From: Bdellovibrionales bacterium Ga0074139
GTDB taxonomy: Bacteria; Bdellovibrionota; Bdellovibrionia; Bdellovibrionales; Bdellovibrionaceae
Direction: 5' to 3'
Assembly: GCA_001464795.1 (NCBI GenBank)
Contig: LNEB01000003.1
Location: 62,001 to 126,000 of the forward strand
DNA length: 64,000 bases
The notes beneath the pieces are model-generated. The model ran no database searches. It was not told the DNA's origin and saw only the letters and a program-made list of their open reading frames with translations. Position numbers and translations under genes: made by a program. Shown here piece by piece: positions 8,691 through 16,939 of this stretch. The stretch's first letter is position 1. Each line of letters begins with the position of its first letter.

Positions 8691-8767
8691 TGGGGTGATC
8701 GACGGGGCTTGAACCCGCGACCCTGGGAATCACAATCCCATGCTCTACCAACTGAGCTACGACCACC
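8691..8767 (-). tRNA. tRNA-His (anticodon GUG)
   Basis: The complement folds as a full cloverleaf: 7-bp acceptor stem GTGGTCG/CGATCAC, D arm AGCTCAGTTGGTAGAGC, anticodon stem TGGGA/TCCCA around loop TTGTGAT (anticodon GTG), and T arm with GGGTTCAAGCCCC. The extra 5' G (position -1, base 8767) opposite C73 (base 8694) is the identity element of tRNA-His. The CCA end is encoded (8691-8693). Confidence 0.97.
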
Positions 8768-8824
8768 ACGAAAACGAGAATCAAAATATATAGCGAAAGT
8801 TGACTCAATTGAGAAGTAGGGAAG

Positions 8825-9352
8825 TTAACGCGTCAAGTCAATCGAGATTTCAGGGGTTTTAACCACTTCCAAGGCTCCCGAATCTTTCTTTTTCACAAAG
8901 ATAAGCTGTCCCTCGGCAGGGAATACGTCCAGCAAAGCCGTGATATTCACTTGATGTGTAACAAGTATAAACAAGTGTTTGTTTTTTAACTCTTGATTGA
9001 TCCAATTCTTCAGCTTCTTGGTTTGGTCATTTTCTAAACCCCTGTCCTGATAAAAAGAATTGAGCAATGGCAGTTCAACAACTTCACCTCGGTTTAAATT
9101 TCGAGCTGTATCAAGGCACCTGCACCACTGACTAGAATAGACTTTTAATTTTTTTGGCAGAGTTTTACCTAATTGTTTGGCTTGCTGAATACCATCAGCT
9201 GATAAGTTTCTTTGAGTCTTACAATCACCTAGCTTGAAGTGACTGGGGTCCCCCGTACCAGGAGCACGGGCATGGCGCATGATTATAAAATCATATTGTG
9301 AAGCAAAGGATTGAGCGGAAATAAAAATTAAAATCAAAATAAATAATTTCAT
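8825..9352 (-). CDS. secreted histidine phosphatase family protein
   Basis: 175 residues with a Sec signal peptide (LFILILIFISAQSFA) and then the histidine-phosphatase core: R26-H27-A28 (IMRHARAPG) in place of RHG, the arm CKTQRNLSADGIQQAKQLG, YSSQWCRCLDTARNL, and a second His in LVTHQVN. This is the periplasmic SixA/Ais-like branch. It is not a paralogue in tandem with the 6083 gene but the same superfamily occurs twice within 3 kb. Substrate unknown. Confidence 0.83.
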   Translation of the reverse strand: MKLFILILIFISAQSFASQYDFIIMRHARAPGTGDPSHFKLGDCKTQRNLSADGIQQAKQLGKTLPKKLKVYSSQWCRCLDTARNLNRGEVVELPLLNSFYQDRGLENDQTKKLKNWINQELKNKHLFILVTHQVNITALLDVFPAEGQLIFVKKKDSGALEVVKTPEISIDLTR

Positions 9353-9483
9353 AATTTTAGAATCTAAGCGGTTTTCAAAGCAAACCTCAAGACTTAAGTC
9401 TTACTGAGTAAGTCTATTGGTCCTGAAACTGGACTTAATTCTGATCCTGGTGTGACCGATCTAAATACCAGGAGGAACCCCCT

Positions 9484-10344
9484 ATGATGTCTAAAATTGT
9501 TCTTATTCTAAGCCTTCTAGCACTTGTTTCCTGCAAAGAATCGGGCAGATCCATTCTTGTTGTCGGTGATTCATGGTCCACATTTATCTGTGAGTACAAC
9601 AGCCTCGACCGTGCTTTGGTGAAAGCGGGTATTAACGATGTTAAAGTACAAAATACATGCTTCACAACCACTCGTGTGGGCGTTAGAGCTCAAGATTGGC
9701 TTGATACTGCTTTTCATAAAACAGCTCTTCTGAAATTAGCAGATCCAGGGGTGGAAGTGATCTACTTAAGCCTTGGTGGTAATGACATCATGAACGAGTG
9801 GAATAAATCAATGACCTTGGCTGAAGAGCAAGTGGTGTTTGACCGGGTCATTGGACACATTCAAAAAGTTGTTTCCACTTATCAAAAGCTCAGACCTGAT
9901 CTAAAAATTATATTATCAGGTTATGATTTTCCCAGATTTTACCTGGATCACCCCATCGCAGAGTACCGTGAAGCCTTTGATGAGATGGGTCGGCCCACGC
10001 CTTTTGAAATGAACTCTGCCGTTGTCAGATTCTCTGATCGCATTGCGAAAATAGCGGACCAGAAAAAGCTATTTTACATTCAGCACTATGGCCTTATGCA
10101 GTACCACTTTGGAAATTCTGATGTGAATTTAAAACCAGGACAAACACTCAGTCCCAATTTAATTTCTACTCCAGAAAATCCAATTCAAGTGGGTGGCATT
10201 CTTGATTATCAATCCGATCAGTCTGTGTTTTTCAAAGTGAAACTAAATGGCAAAGAAATCACAGATGCCTTTCATCTTAACAAAGCGGGCTATGATAAAA
10301 TTGCTGACCAAGTGGTAGGCCATTATTTGAAAGACTGGCTATAG
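9484..10344 (+). CDS. SGNH/GDSL-family hydrolase lipoprotein
   Basis: 286 residues. Lipobox L-V-S-C with Cys17 after a hydrophobic stretch marks a lipoprotein. Catalytic blocks of the SGNH superfamily: block I V-G-D-S30-W, block III G-G-N100-D, and block V D261-A-F-H264. Members are esterases, lipases or carbohydrate deacetylases; the lipoprotein anchor implies a periplasmic or surface substrate. The start ATG ATG follows a perfect AGGAGG 7 nt upstream. The gene ends 12 bp before a strong hairpin. Confidence 0.85.
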   Translation: MMSKIVLILSLLALVSCKESGRSILVVGDSWSTFICEYNSLDRALVKAGINDVKVQNTCFTTTRVGVRAQDWLDTAFHKTALLKLADPGVEVIYLSLGGNDIMNEWNKSMTLAEEQVVFDRVIGHIQKVVSTYQKLRPDLKIILSGYDFPRFYLDHPIAEYREAFDEMGRPTPFEMNSAVVRFSDRIAKIADQKKLFYIQHYGLMQYHFGNSDVNLKPGQTLSPNLISTPENPIQVGGILDYQSDQSVFFKVKLNGKEITDAFHLNKAGYDKIADQVVGHYLKDWL

Positions 10345-10356
10345 CTCTTGACAATC

Positions 10357-10388
10357 CATAGCCATCGATTCGAACATTGATGGCTATG
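10357..10388 (+). terminator. 10-bp perfect hairpin, likely terminator overlapping next start
   Basis: Arms CATAGCCATC (10357-10366) and GATGGCTATG (10379-10388) pair perfectly around a 12-nt loop and are followed by ATGCTTTTGCTTTTTT. It lies just after the SGNH lipoprotein gene. The 3' arm contains the candidate start codons (10380, 10386) of the next small gene, so it could terminate transcription, regulate translation of that gene, or both. Confidence 0.6.
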
Positions 10389-10682
10389 ATGCTTTTGCTT
10401 TTTTCCTATCTTCATTTCTCATTTGCACAAAGTGATTCCAATAAAATCAAAACTTGCCTTGCGATGCTTTATAATGATCAAACTTTGTTTATTAAAAAAA
10501 GTGGGCACTACGCGGCTCATGTGGATCTGCTTGAAAATTCTGAAAAATCAGCTTGTTTTGGAATAAGCCTTAAATTGAAAAGAAAAACTGTTAAAGATTA
10601 TAATATCGAAGCCTCCACTGAAAACGAAACATGGCAAATTAACCATAAAAAAATAATTACGAAAGTGAGCCAAGGAACATGA
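10380..10682 (+). CDS. small secreted protein, pilin-head-like
   Basis: About 100 residues. A Sec signal peptide (MMLLLFSYLHFSFA) is followed by KTCLAMLYNDQTLFIKKSGHYAAHVDLL, which resembles the helix-loop start of type IV pilin head domains, and two cysteines that could bridge. Start codons TTG 10377, ATG 10380, 10386 and 10389 are all possible; none has a Shine-Dalgarno and all lie in or beside the hairpin at 10357-10388. The gene overlaps the GST gene by 4 nt (ATGA), supporting a real, translated frame. Confidence 0.6.
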   Translation: MAMMLLLFSYLHFSFAQSDSNKIKTCLAMLYNDQTLFIKKSGHYAAHVDLLENSEKSACFGISLKLKRKTVKDYNIEASTENETWQINHKKIITKVSQGT

Positions 10683-11311
10683 AAGTACAAATTTATTGCA
10701 TGGGCTATCAAGACCGAAGTGACCGAGTACGCTGGCTGCTAGAAGAATTAGAAGTTCCTTACCAGGATCATTTTCTAAGTCGAAAAAAAGGAGAGCTCAA
10801 CACCCCCGAATACAGAGCCTTAAACCCCATGGGCCGAGTGCCCACTGTTCGTGATGGAGATATAACACTGCATGAATCCGTGGGTATTTGTTTGCATTTG
10901 GCTGATCGTTATCAAGGTAAACAAAAGTTAGCGCCTGATCTGAATTCGCAAGAGCGAGCGCTTTATTATCAATGGATGGTCTTTTCAGTGGCCTCTTTGG
11001 AATCAGTGGTAGCTAGAATGTTTACCTTTGATGGAAAGTCAGAAGCTGAAATTTCTGAGATCAAAAAATTCGTGCAAGCTCAGTGTGAAATTTTTAAAAA
11101 AGTACTAAACCCCATTCTAGAAAAACAGGATTATATTTTACCCAGTGGCTTTTCAGCAGCTGACATTATGCTAGCAGCGGTCATTCCAGGAGCCTGGGAT
11201 TATTTAGTTCAAGACAATCCCCCAATGGAAAAGTACATGAAGCGAATGATGGCAAGACCCTGTGCTACCAAGGTTAAAGTTTTTGATGTGCCTGATATGA
11301 CCAACGCTTAA
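10679..11311 (+). CDS. glutathione S-transferase family protein
   Basis: 210 residues. N-terminal thioredoxin fold with the active-site region YQDRSDRVRWLLEELEVP, the cis-Pro loop MGRVPTV, and the glutathione gamma-glutamyl site L-H-E-S (residues 63-66), then the all-helical C-terminal domain. Likely conjugates or reduces electrophiles or peroxides with glutathione in the cytoplasm. AAGGA precedes the start. Its stop codon overlaps tail to tail with the AlkB-like gene (11308-11311). Confidence 0.88.
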   Translation: MKVQIYCMGYQDRSDRVRWLLEELEVPYQDHFLSRKKGELNTPEYRALNPMGRVPTVRDGDITLHESVGICLHLADRYQGKQKLAPDLNSQERALYYQWMVFSVASLESVVARMFTFDGKSEAEISEIKKFVQAQCEIFKKVLNPILEKQDYILPSGFSAADIMLAAVIPGAWDYLVQDNPPMEKYMKRMMARPCATKVKVFDVPDMTNA

Positions 11312-12111
11312 ATTTGTTTTTTCCAAAAAGCTGATTTTTTTGAAAGTTCCTGAATGTAAGGGGCTACATCTTGCCTAAGGTGCGTTGGAAAATCTTGAAT
11401 TTTCTTGATGTGCTGAACAGGAACGTAGCGAAATGTTAAATTAATTCTTCGAGTTTCAAAATCAGGAATGTCAATTTTTGGTAAATTTAAAAATTTATTT
11501 TTTTCAACCCGTTGAACACGGTGGAAATAGAGATCCTTATACTTGGGGCCTGCAAATATTTGTAAACTATTATCAGCTAGCCATTGTTGAAGCATCACTT
11601 GGCTAGGGCCTATTTTTCTTTGGCTTTGCACAAACTGAAACAGGGCCCTTTCACCAAATGAGTAGGATGCCACGGGCCCAGGCTCAAAATCTTTGTGCTC
11701 TCCAACACGGGCCGCATCGATTTTTTTTCCATTTTCAATTTTTGATCCATAGTAATTAATAAGGCAGGTGTTCAGATGCCAATCCTTTGGAATGTCTTGG
11801 GGGTTAAACTTTTCTTTTACGATCATTTCGATTTGATTCACAAATTTTTTAACAATGGGTCCGTAAGCTTCTGCTTGCACACAACGGTGATCGATTCCTT
11901 TTGGTGGATGATAATAGTTATGACAAGCAAACTGCCAATTCCCAAGCCAGTAAACAGGTCTTAACAATTGTCGTTGTGTTTGACCCTTGGGGGGAGGATT
12001 TGAATCAGAAAAGCGATTCTCCCAAATGGGACTGTAACATAAAATTTCTTCCAGCATTTTTTCGCGGGTTTCAAATGGAAGAAACTCATGCTTTAAAAAA
12101 TTCTGTACCAT
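11308..12111 (-). CDS. AlkB-like Fe(II)/2-oxoglutarate dioxygenase
   Basis: 267 residues. The iron-binding facial triad is visible as H139-x-D141 (GEHKDFE) and H197 (FHRVQRV), and the 2-oxoglutarate-binding arginines as RRINLTFRYV near residue 222-228. The substrate loop C-L-I-N-Y-Y-G-S fits AlkB-type nucleic-acid demethylases. Family members repair N-alkylated bases or demethylate RNA/tRNA; which one applies here is open. About 100 N-terminal residues before the core are unlike E. coli AlkB. Confidence 0.82.
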   Translation of the reverse strand: MVQNFLKHEFLPFETREKMLEEILCYSPIWENRFSDSNPPPKGQTQRQLLRPVYWLGNWQFACHNYYHPPKGIDHRCVQAEAYGPIVKKFVNQIEMIVKEKFNPQDIPKDWHLNTCLINYYGSKIENGKKIDAARVGEHKDFEPGPVASYSFGERALFQFVQSQRKIGPSQVMLQQWLADNSLQIFAGPKYKDLYFHRVQRVEKNKFLNLPKIDIPDFETRRINLTFRYVPVQHIKKIQDFPTHLRQDVAPYIQELSKKSAFWKKQI

Positions 12112-12114
12112 AAA

Positions 12115-13161
12115 CTATTTCTCAGTCACCTGAGGAGTTGGATAACAGGCCACAAAACCTGTGCTAAGACCTGTGATCACTTCTAAATCATCATTTGTCC
12201 ACAAGGCAGCAGTGATGGCCTGATCCCTGATTCCTGCGATGGCCAGAGGCTGATCATCAAAAAGATCCGGTCTCCAGAATAAAACAACTCCGTCTTGACC
12301 AAAACTTGCTAGCATTTTTCCTTTGTTTTGATATTTACAAAATTGCACAGGCTTTTCAAAGGGTCCAAACACTTGAGGTTTTTTTCCAGCTGGTCCTGGA
12401 TCCATATAGTCCCAAACCATAAATTCTTCACCGCTTGCGTTGGCCATGTACAGTCCATCTTTACGAAAACTAAGATCGGTGATTTTTTGTGGAAAGCCCC
12501 GCATGGCCAAATCTTTATCTTTTTTTAGATCCCAAATATGAATAGATAAGTCGTTAGAGGCGCAAACGGCGAATCGATCCCTTGGGGAAAAAACAAGTTT
12601 TTCAAGTTGTCCTTTCCATTCAAAATTTTTTATTTTTTTAAAATCATCTTCTGTGTCGTAAAGGCAAAATCGACTGTAACCAGCCACACCTAATTCTTCC
12701 TTCTCATTGAACTGTAAGGAGGAAATAGAATGAGCCCAGGTTTCAATCAGTCGAGGTTCTTCTTCATTCATTAACCATTGATAGAGGTTTTTTCCTGATG
12801 AAAGATATAGAATTTCATTTTTCCAGATGGCTTGCTCGACCCAAAATTTGGATTTCCATTTTTTTAAAAGTTCTAATCCTGTTGGAAGGACTTGATAGAT
12901 ATTGACAAAGTTATCTTCACCTAAAGAAGCCATTTTGTTTTTTTGTGGACAGATATTAAAATCAATAAGTCCCATTTTGTGAGCCTGAAGGGATGTGATT
13001 GTTTTACCTGATTCATAATCAATGAGAACAATTTGTCCATCACTGAGTCCGGCAAGAACCATTTTGTTGTCATTTGCGAATTTCAATTGCACGACCGGTT
13101 GCTCAGTGATGTTCAGCCATCTGGGTCTGATGATGGGAACTTCTGCCTCTAATTGTGACAT
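12115..13161 (-). CDS. WD40 beta-propeller protein of the zinc operon
   Basis: 348 residues built of WD40-type repeats (e.g. GLSDGQIVLIDYESGKTI; ASLGEDNFVNIYQ; CASNDLSIHIWDL; SFGQDGVVLFWRP), enough for one seven-bladed propeller. No signal peptide. It overlaps the upstream COG0523 GTPase gene by 13 bp and is the last gene of the zur-znuCBA-cobW operon. Pairing of a WD40 protein with a zinc-responsive COG0523 GTPase is, as far as I recall, also seen in alpha-proteobacteria. A client-docking or chaperone-partner role is inferred. Confidence 0.82.
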   Translation of the reverse strand: MSQLEAEVPIIRPRWLNITEQPVVQLKFANDNKMVLAGLSDGQIVLIDYESGKTITSLQAHKMGLIDFNICPQKNKMASLGEDNFVNIYQVLPTGLELLKKWKSKFWVEQAIWKNEILYLSSGKNLYQWLMNEEEPRLIETWAHSISSLQFNEKEELGVAGYSRFCLYDTEDDFKKIKNFEWKGQLEKLVFSPRDRFAVCASNDLSIHIWDLKKDKDLAMRGFPQKITDLSFRKDGLYMANASGEEFMVWDYMDPGPAGKKPQVFGPFEKPVQFCKYQNKGKMLASFGQDGVVLFWRPDLFDDQPLAIAGIRDQAITAALWTNDDLEVITGLSTGFVACYPTPQVTEK

Positions 13162-14111
13162 GCTAAAAATCCTTCAGTTAACTTCTCGCGGTCTAGGTTT
13201 TTACCGATAAAGACGAGCTGAGATTTTCTAATTTCATTTTCTTTCCATGGAGATCCCAATTGTCCTTCTGTTTGCATATGCACACCTTGAAATACGTATT
13301 TTTGACTTTGACCTGGCATTGCGATGAGTCCCTTCACGCGGTAGATGTCAGCGCCTTGAGTTTGTAATAGGTTGCCTATCCAGGCCTGAAATTTTTCAAT
13401 GTTCAGCTCTTTATCTGTGGTAAGACCCACAGAGCCCACTTGGCTGTGGTGATGATGTTTATGACCATTTAAAAAGTCAGGATGAATTTCAAGAGTTTTA
13501 TTTAGATCAAAACTTCCCACATTTAAAATTGTCTCGAGATTGATTTCACCCTTGATGGTAGGCACCACTTGAACACCTGGATTGATGGCTTGGATTTGTT
13601 GTGTGACTTTTTGTTTTTGAGCTTCATCAATCAAATCTGTTTTATTAAGCAAGATCACATCTGCGAAAGCAATTTGCTGGGGACATTCAGGGGATCTTTC
13701 CAGTTGCTCAAGCACATGGTAGCCATCCACGACCGTGATGATGGCATCTAATTGAAATTGAGACTTGATTTGTTCGTCCACGAAAAAAGTCTGTGCAACT
13801 GGAGCTGGGTCTGCCATTCCTGTGGTTTCAATAATGACATAGTCAAACTTGTCTTTTTTCTTGGCTAACTGATTTAAAATGCGAATGAGATCTCCGCGGA
13901 CAGTGCAACAAATGCAGCCGTTGTTCATTTCAAAAATTTCTTCATCAGCATTCACCACTATTTCGTGATCAATTCCGATTTCACCATATTCATTTTCAAT
14001 GACAGCAATTTTTTTTCCATGCTTAGCTGTTAAGATATAATTAAGTAGGGTGGTTTTTCCAGATCCTAAAAAGCCTGTAAGCACAGTGACGGGTGTTTTT
14101 AATGTGTTCAT
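13149..14111 (-). CDS. COG0523 (CobW/ZNG1-like) zinc-chaperone GTPase
   Basis: 320 residues. G1 P-loop GFLGSGKTT (13-21), the metal-binding GCICC motif (65-69), switch EYGEIGIDHE, and G4 N-K-T-D are all present, as is the CobW C-terminal domain after a His-rich linker (HKHHHH) that can bind zinc. In COG0523 proteins GTP hydrolysis drives zinc transfer to client metalloproteins during zinc starvation. Location directly after znuA and under the putative Zur site supports a zinc rather than cobalt role. ATGA overlap with znuA. Confidence 0.92.
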   Translation of the reverse strand: MNTLKTPVTVLTGFLGSGKTTLLNYILTAKHGKKIAVIENEYGEIGIDHEIVVNADEEIFEMNNGCICCTVRGDLIRILNQLAKKKDKFDYVIIETTGMADPAPVAQTFFVDEQIKSQFQLDAIITVVDGYHVLEQLERSPECPQQIAFADVILLNKTDLIDEAQKQKVTQQIQAINPGVQVVPTIKGEINLETILNVGSFDLNKTLEIHPDFLNGHKHHHHSQVGSVGLTTDKELNIEKFQAWIGNLLQTQGADIYRVKGLIAMPGQSQKYVFQGVHMQTEGQLGSPWKENEIRKSQLVFIGKNLDREKLTEGFLACHN

Positions 14112-14956
14112 GGTTGAGTCCTTAATGTTTGATAAATTTGTTCTAAATTGTACTTTAAAAATTCCTGGTAGTTTTTTACTTTTGATAAATCTTTTGGCAA
14201 AGAGTCAGATAAAAGCGCAGGCCCCACTTTAATGCCAGTTAAAGTGGTTAATCTTTTCAGTGATGAAGATATATAATTTCCCTCAGGAAAAAGAACTTTG
14301 ATTTTATTCTGATTGATCACGTCCACCAGTTTTTGCAGTTTTTGAGCTGAGGGTTCGCCATGATTGTCAAATCCCATGACAGAATAGGTCTCAAGCTTAA
14401 AATCACGAGCTAGGTAACCAAAGGCTTTGTGGGCCGTGAGTAGTTTTTTTGACCCTTCAGGGAGAGTGGCTAATTTTTTTTGATAATCGGAATGAATAAT
14501 ATCAAGTTCTTGAAGGATTCGATCTTGGTTGGCATCAATGGATGGAATCTGTTTTGGTAAGATTTTTTTTAAACAAGTCGCAATATTTTTAACAATCTGC
14601 ATTCCGGCTAAAGGGCTTTGCCAGGCATGGGGATCTAGGCCCGATTGGTTGTCATGGGTAAAGGCTTTACAATCCATGATGTTTGGAGAAGCCTTTTTTG
14701 CAATTTTGTAAGCTGAACTATCGATCCCGTTTCCAAAGTACAGCAGCATCTGAGATTTGGATATTTCCATCATATCTTTACCGGTGGCTTTGTAGCTATG
14801 GGGATCAACACCTTTTGGTGCTAAGCTGTGAATCATAATATTTGAACATGCCAGTTGTTCAGCCATGTCAGTCAAAATAGAAAAAGTGCTGGTCACTTGA
14901 GGCTGAGCTGGTAAAATCCAAGGACTTAATAAAACAAAAACACAAAAATTCTTCAT
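14108..14956 (-). CDS. znuA: zinc ABC transporter substrate-binding protein ZnuA
   Basis: 282 residues with an N-terminal signal sequence (FCVFVLLSPWILPA). Cluster 9 metal-binding features: VDPHSY, LDPHAWQ and TAHKAFGY supply the three His ligands, and FPEGNY lies in the fourth-ligand region. The long His/Asp-rich loop found in E. coli ZnuA is missing, so the metal-shuttling loop is reduced. Captures Zn2+ in the periplasm for ZnuBC. ATGA overlaps on both sides (znuB upstream, cobW downstream). Confidence 0.92.
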   Translation of the reverse strand: MKNFCVFVLLSPWILPAQPQVTSTFSILTDMAEQLACSNIMIHSLAPKGVDPHSYKATGKDMMEISKSQMLLYFGNGIDSSAYKIAKKASPNIMDCKAFTHDNQSGLDPHAWQSPLAGMQIVKNIATCLKKILPKQIPSIDANQDRILQELDIIHSDYQKKLATLPEGSKKLLTAHKAFGYLARDFKLETYSVMGFDNHGEPSAQKLQKLVDVINQNKIKVLFPEGNYISSSLKRLTTLTGIKVGPALLSDSLPKDLSKVKNYQEFLKYNLEQIYQTLRTQP

Positions 14957-15783
14957 GCAGGTACCCTTCGGTAATTAAGAAATAAGAGGCAAACGAAAAT
15001 GAAAAGAAGAGAGGCGCTTAAAATAAGACTGGGTCCAATAGGCAAATCGAATAAAAATGAAATCGACAGACCAAAAAAGTGGCTAATAAAGCTAAAAACT
15101 GTGGCAGCTATGATCCGACTGTACAACAGAGTATAAAATTTTTGTGCAAAAAGACTTGGGATAATCAATAGTCCAACGGCCATTAAAGTACCCAGGCTGT
15201 AAAGTCCCAGAGTCAAATGTGTCACAAATAGTAGAAGGCTTATCACAGCAATGGGGCCAATCAAGCGGGCTTTGATCAGTGGAAAAGAGGGATCAAGTAT
15301 CCAAAGACTCCAAATGTTTCTGGAAAAATAAAAAACTCCTAAGGTGACTAAAGTTAGGCCAAAAGTATAAGACAAAAGTTCTTGGTCAAACACAAACAAA
15401 TTACCAAATAGCAAGTGTAACAAGTCAGTGGAAGTTTGAAATTTAAAAGATAATATCATGCCGATAGAGATAAAAAAAACGGACATAAATGCAAACGAAG
15501 AGTCTTTGCGAATATTTCCAAACTTAGAAATAAGTAATGTGACAGCCATCAGTAAAAATCCCGATAACCAACCACCCAATAACAAAGACAGTAAACTGGA
15601 TCCACCCAGGATACCTGCGATCACCACGCCTGGCAAAATGGCATGACTAAAAGTATCGCCAAAGAGGCTCATTTTTTTTTCAATTAAAGTGGTGCCAATA
15701 ATTGCAAAATTAATACTGAGTAAGCCAATTCCTAAGTAAGATTGCCAAAATAGAGGTGAGGCCAAAAAATTTAAATAGTCCAC
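14953..15783 (-). CDS. znuB: zinc ABC transporter permease ZnuB
   Basis: 276 residues, eight or nine hydrophobic segments, belonging to the ABC-3 (metal cluster 9) permease family. Diagnostic are EKKMSLFGDTFSHAILPGV near the N-terminus and GLYSLGTLMAVGLLIIPSLFA in the C-terminal half. Forms the inner-membrane channel that receives Zn2+ from ZnuA and is powered by ZnuC. Overlaps znuC by 13 bp. Confidence 0.93.
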   Translation of the reverse strand: MDYLNFLASPLFWQSYLGIGLLSINFAIIGTTLIEKKMSLFGDTFSHAILPGVVIAGILGGSSLLSLLLGGWLSGFLLMAVTLLISKFGNIRKDSSFAFMSVFFISIGMILSFKFQTSTDLLHLLFGNLFVFDQELLSYTFGLTLVTLGVFYFSRNIWSLWILDPSFPLIKARLIGPIAVISLLLFVTHLTLGLYSLGTLMAVGLLIIPSLFAQKFYTLLYSRIIAATVFSFISHFFGLSISFLFDLPIGPSLILSASLLFIFVCLLFLNYRRVPA

Positions 15784-16469
15784 GAAACCTCAGCGTGTTC
15801 GCAGTGACTGTGATGAAACTGTTGATCCACTTTTCTAAACCAATCCTGAGGACTGAGTATTAAAGCTTGTTGATTTTCTATCCATAAAACGGGGGAGTTC
15901 ATTTTCCTGATGTCTAATAAGTTATGTAGCACCAAAATCTGTAAGGTTTGATTTTGAATTCGATTGAGTAAGGAATAGATCTGAGTTTGACTTTTTTGGT
16001 CAACTCCATTGAAGGGTTCATCTAAAAGTAAAACTTTAGCGTTTAATAACAAGGCTTGAGCAATTTTTAATTTTTGTCTTTCACCACCTGATAATTGGCT
16101 GAGTGGCTTATTTGCTAGTTCTACTTTTTTTAGAATCTCAAAGGATTTTTCAGAAGCCAAATGGGACTTGGCAAATGGAAAGTTAAGATTCTGACTTTTG
16201 ACTAAAAAATCAATCACGTAATCGGGCGTCGCCGAATGAAAGGGATTTTCCTGAGGCACATACTGCACATCATTGAATGTAAAACCCCATTCAATGGAAT
16301 TTTGCTTTTTTTGGATCGAGTGAAACATGAGTTTGATCAAAGTGGATTTTCCACAACCGTTGGATCCATATACGATCAGTCTATTACCAAGTTCAAGGTG
16401 AAGATTTAAATTTTTAATCAAAACTGAATTTTGGTTTTTAACTGTGAGGTTGTTGATAGAGAGATTCAT
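15771..16469 (-). CDS. znuC: zinc ABC transporter ATPase ZnuC
   Basis: 232 residues from the ATG at 16469, which forms ATGA with the zur stop; the open frame continues upstream only as antiphase sequence within zur. Walker A YGSNGCGKST, Q-loop VPQENP, signature LSGGERQKLKIAQALL, Walker B VLLLDEPF and H-loop LVLHN are all intact. Supplies ATP hydrolysis for zinc import through ZnuB. Confidence 0.93.
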   Translation of the reverse strand: MNLSINNLTVKNQNSVLIKNLNLHLELGNRLIVYGSNGCGKSTLIKLMFHSIQKKQNSIEWGFTFNDVQYVPQENPFHSATPDYVIDFLVKSQNLNFPFAKSHLASEKSFEILKKVELANKPLSQLSGGERQKLKIAQALLLNAKVLLLDEPFNGVDQKSQTQIYSLLNRIQNQTLQILVLHNLLDIRKMNSPVLWIENQQALILSPQDWFRKVDQQFHHSHCEHAEVSWTI

Positions 16470-16888
16470 TTTGTAGCCTCTTGCTGGCTGCAACTGGGGC
16501 AGCGGCCAATGAATTCCACTCGGTGGGTCAGTTCGGTAAAACCTAATTTTAATAGATCTTGATGCTGATCGTGAAGTTGGCAATCACTGAAAGTTTCAAT
16601 GGAGCCACAGTCTTTGCAAAACAAGGTGTGCTGATGTCTTTGGGTCGTGGATTTCCAGTACCTGGATTTTCTTTCGCCGAATTCACTTTTTTGTAAAAAG
16701 CCTTTTTCATGAAGTAATGATAGTGTTCTATAAACAGTGGCCAAATCGATTTGTTTTTGCTTAAGGCCCTTTGCATGAAGCTCTTCGGCTGAAAAAGGCT
16801 GGGATTCTTTTTCAATGCGACTTGTAATCAGCTTACGCTGCAAAGTCATTTTTATTCCAGATTGCAATAAGTTATCTGACCATCCCAT
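16466..16888 (-). CDS. zur: Fur-family regulator, probably Zur
   Basis: 140 residues. The winged helix is LLQSGIKMTLQRKLI...ATVYRTLSLLHEKGFL. Zinc-site residues: HQHTLFCKDCGS gives the His/Cys regulatory and structural sites, and the C-terminal CPSC completes the structural Cys4 zinc site. It heads the znuCBA-cobW-WD40 operon, so the metal sensed is most likely zinc. Start at 16888 keeps the N-terminal helix expected of Fur proteins; the internal ATG at 16849 has a slightly better spaced GGA. Predicted to bind the palindrome 31 bp upstream. Confidence 0.88.
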   Translation of the reverse strand: MGWSDNLLQSGIKMTLQRKLITSRIEKESQPFSAEELHAKGLKQKQIDLATVYRTLSLLHEKGFLQKSEFGERKSRYWKSTTQRHQHTLFCKDCGSIETFSDCQLHDQHQDLLKLGFTELTHRVEFIGRCPSCSQQEATK

Positions 16889-16918
16889 AGGAGGGATCTA
16901 ATGCCACAACTCATTCGC

Positions 16919-16939
16919 AGTTGCAAATCATTTGCAACT
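16919..16939. promoter_or_regulatory. perfect 21-bp palindrome, candidate Zur operator
   Basis: AGTTGCAAAT-C-ATTTGCAACT is a perfect 10+1+10 inverted repeat, far beyond chance in a 50-bp gap. It lies 31 bp upstream of the zur start and overlaps the stop codon of zrgA. Length and symmetry fit dimer-of-Fur-family binding sites. On the zur strand the second TTGCAA could serve as -35 hexamer, so Zn-Zur binding would block transcription of zur-znuCBA-cobW-WD40. Assignment to Zur is by position. Confidence 0.8.

Noticed and set aside
16549-16815. Second frame within zur on the same strand
   Set aside because: Overlaps zur fully in another frame; zur has the complete Fur-family pattern.
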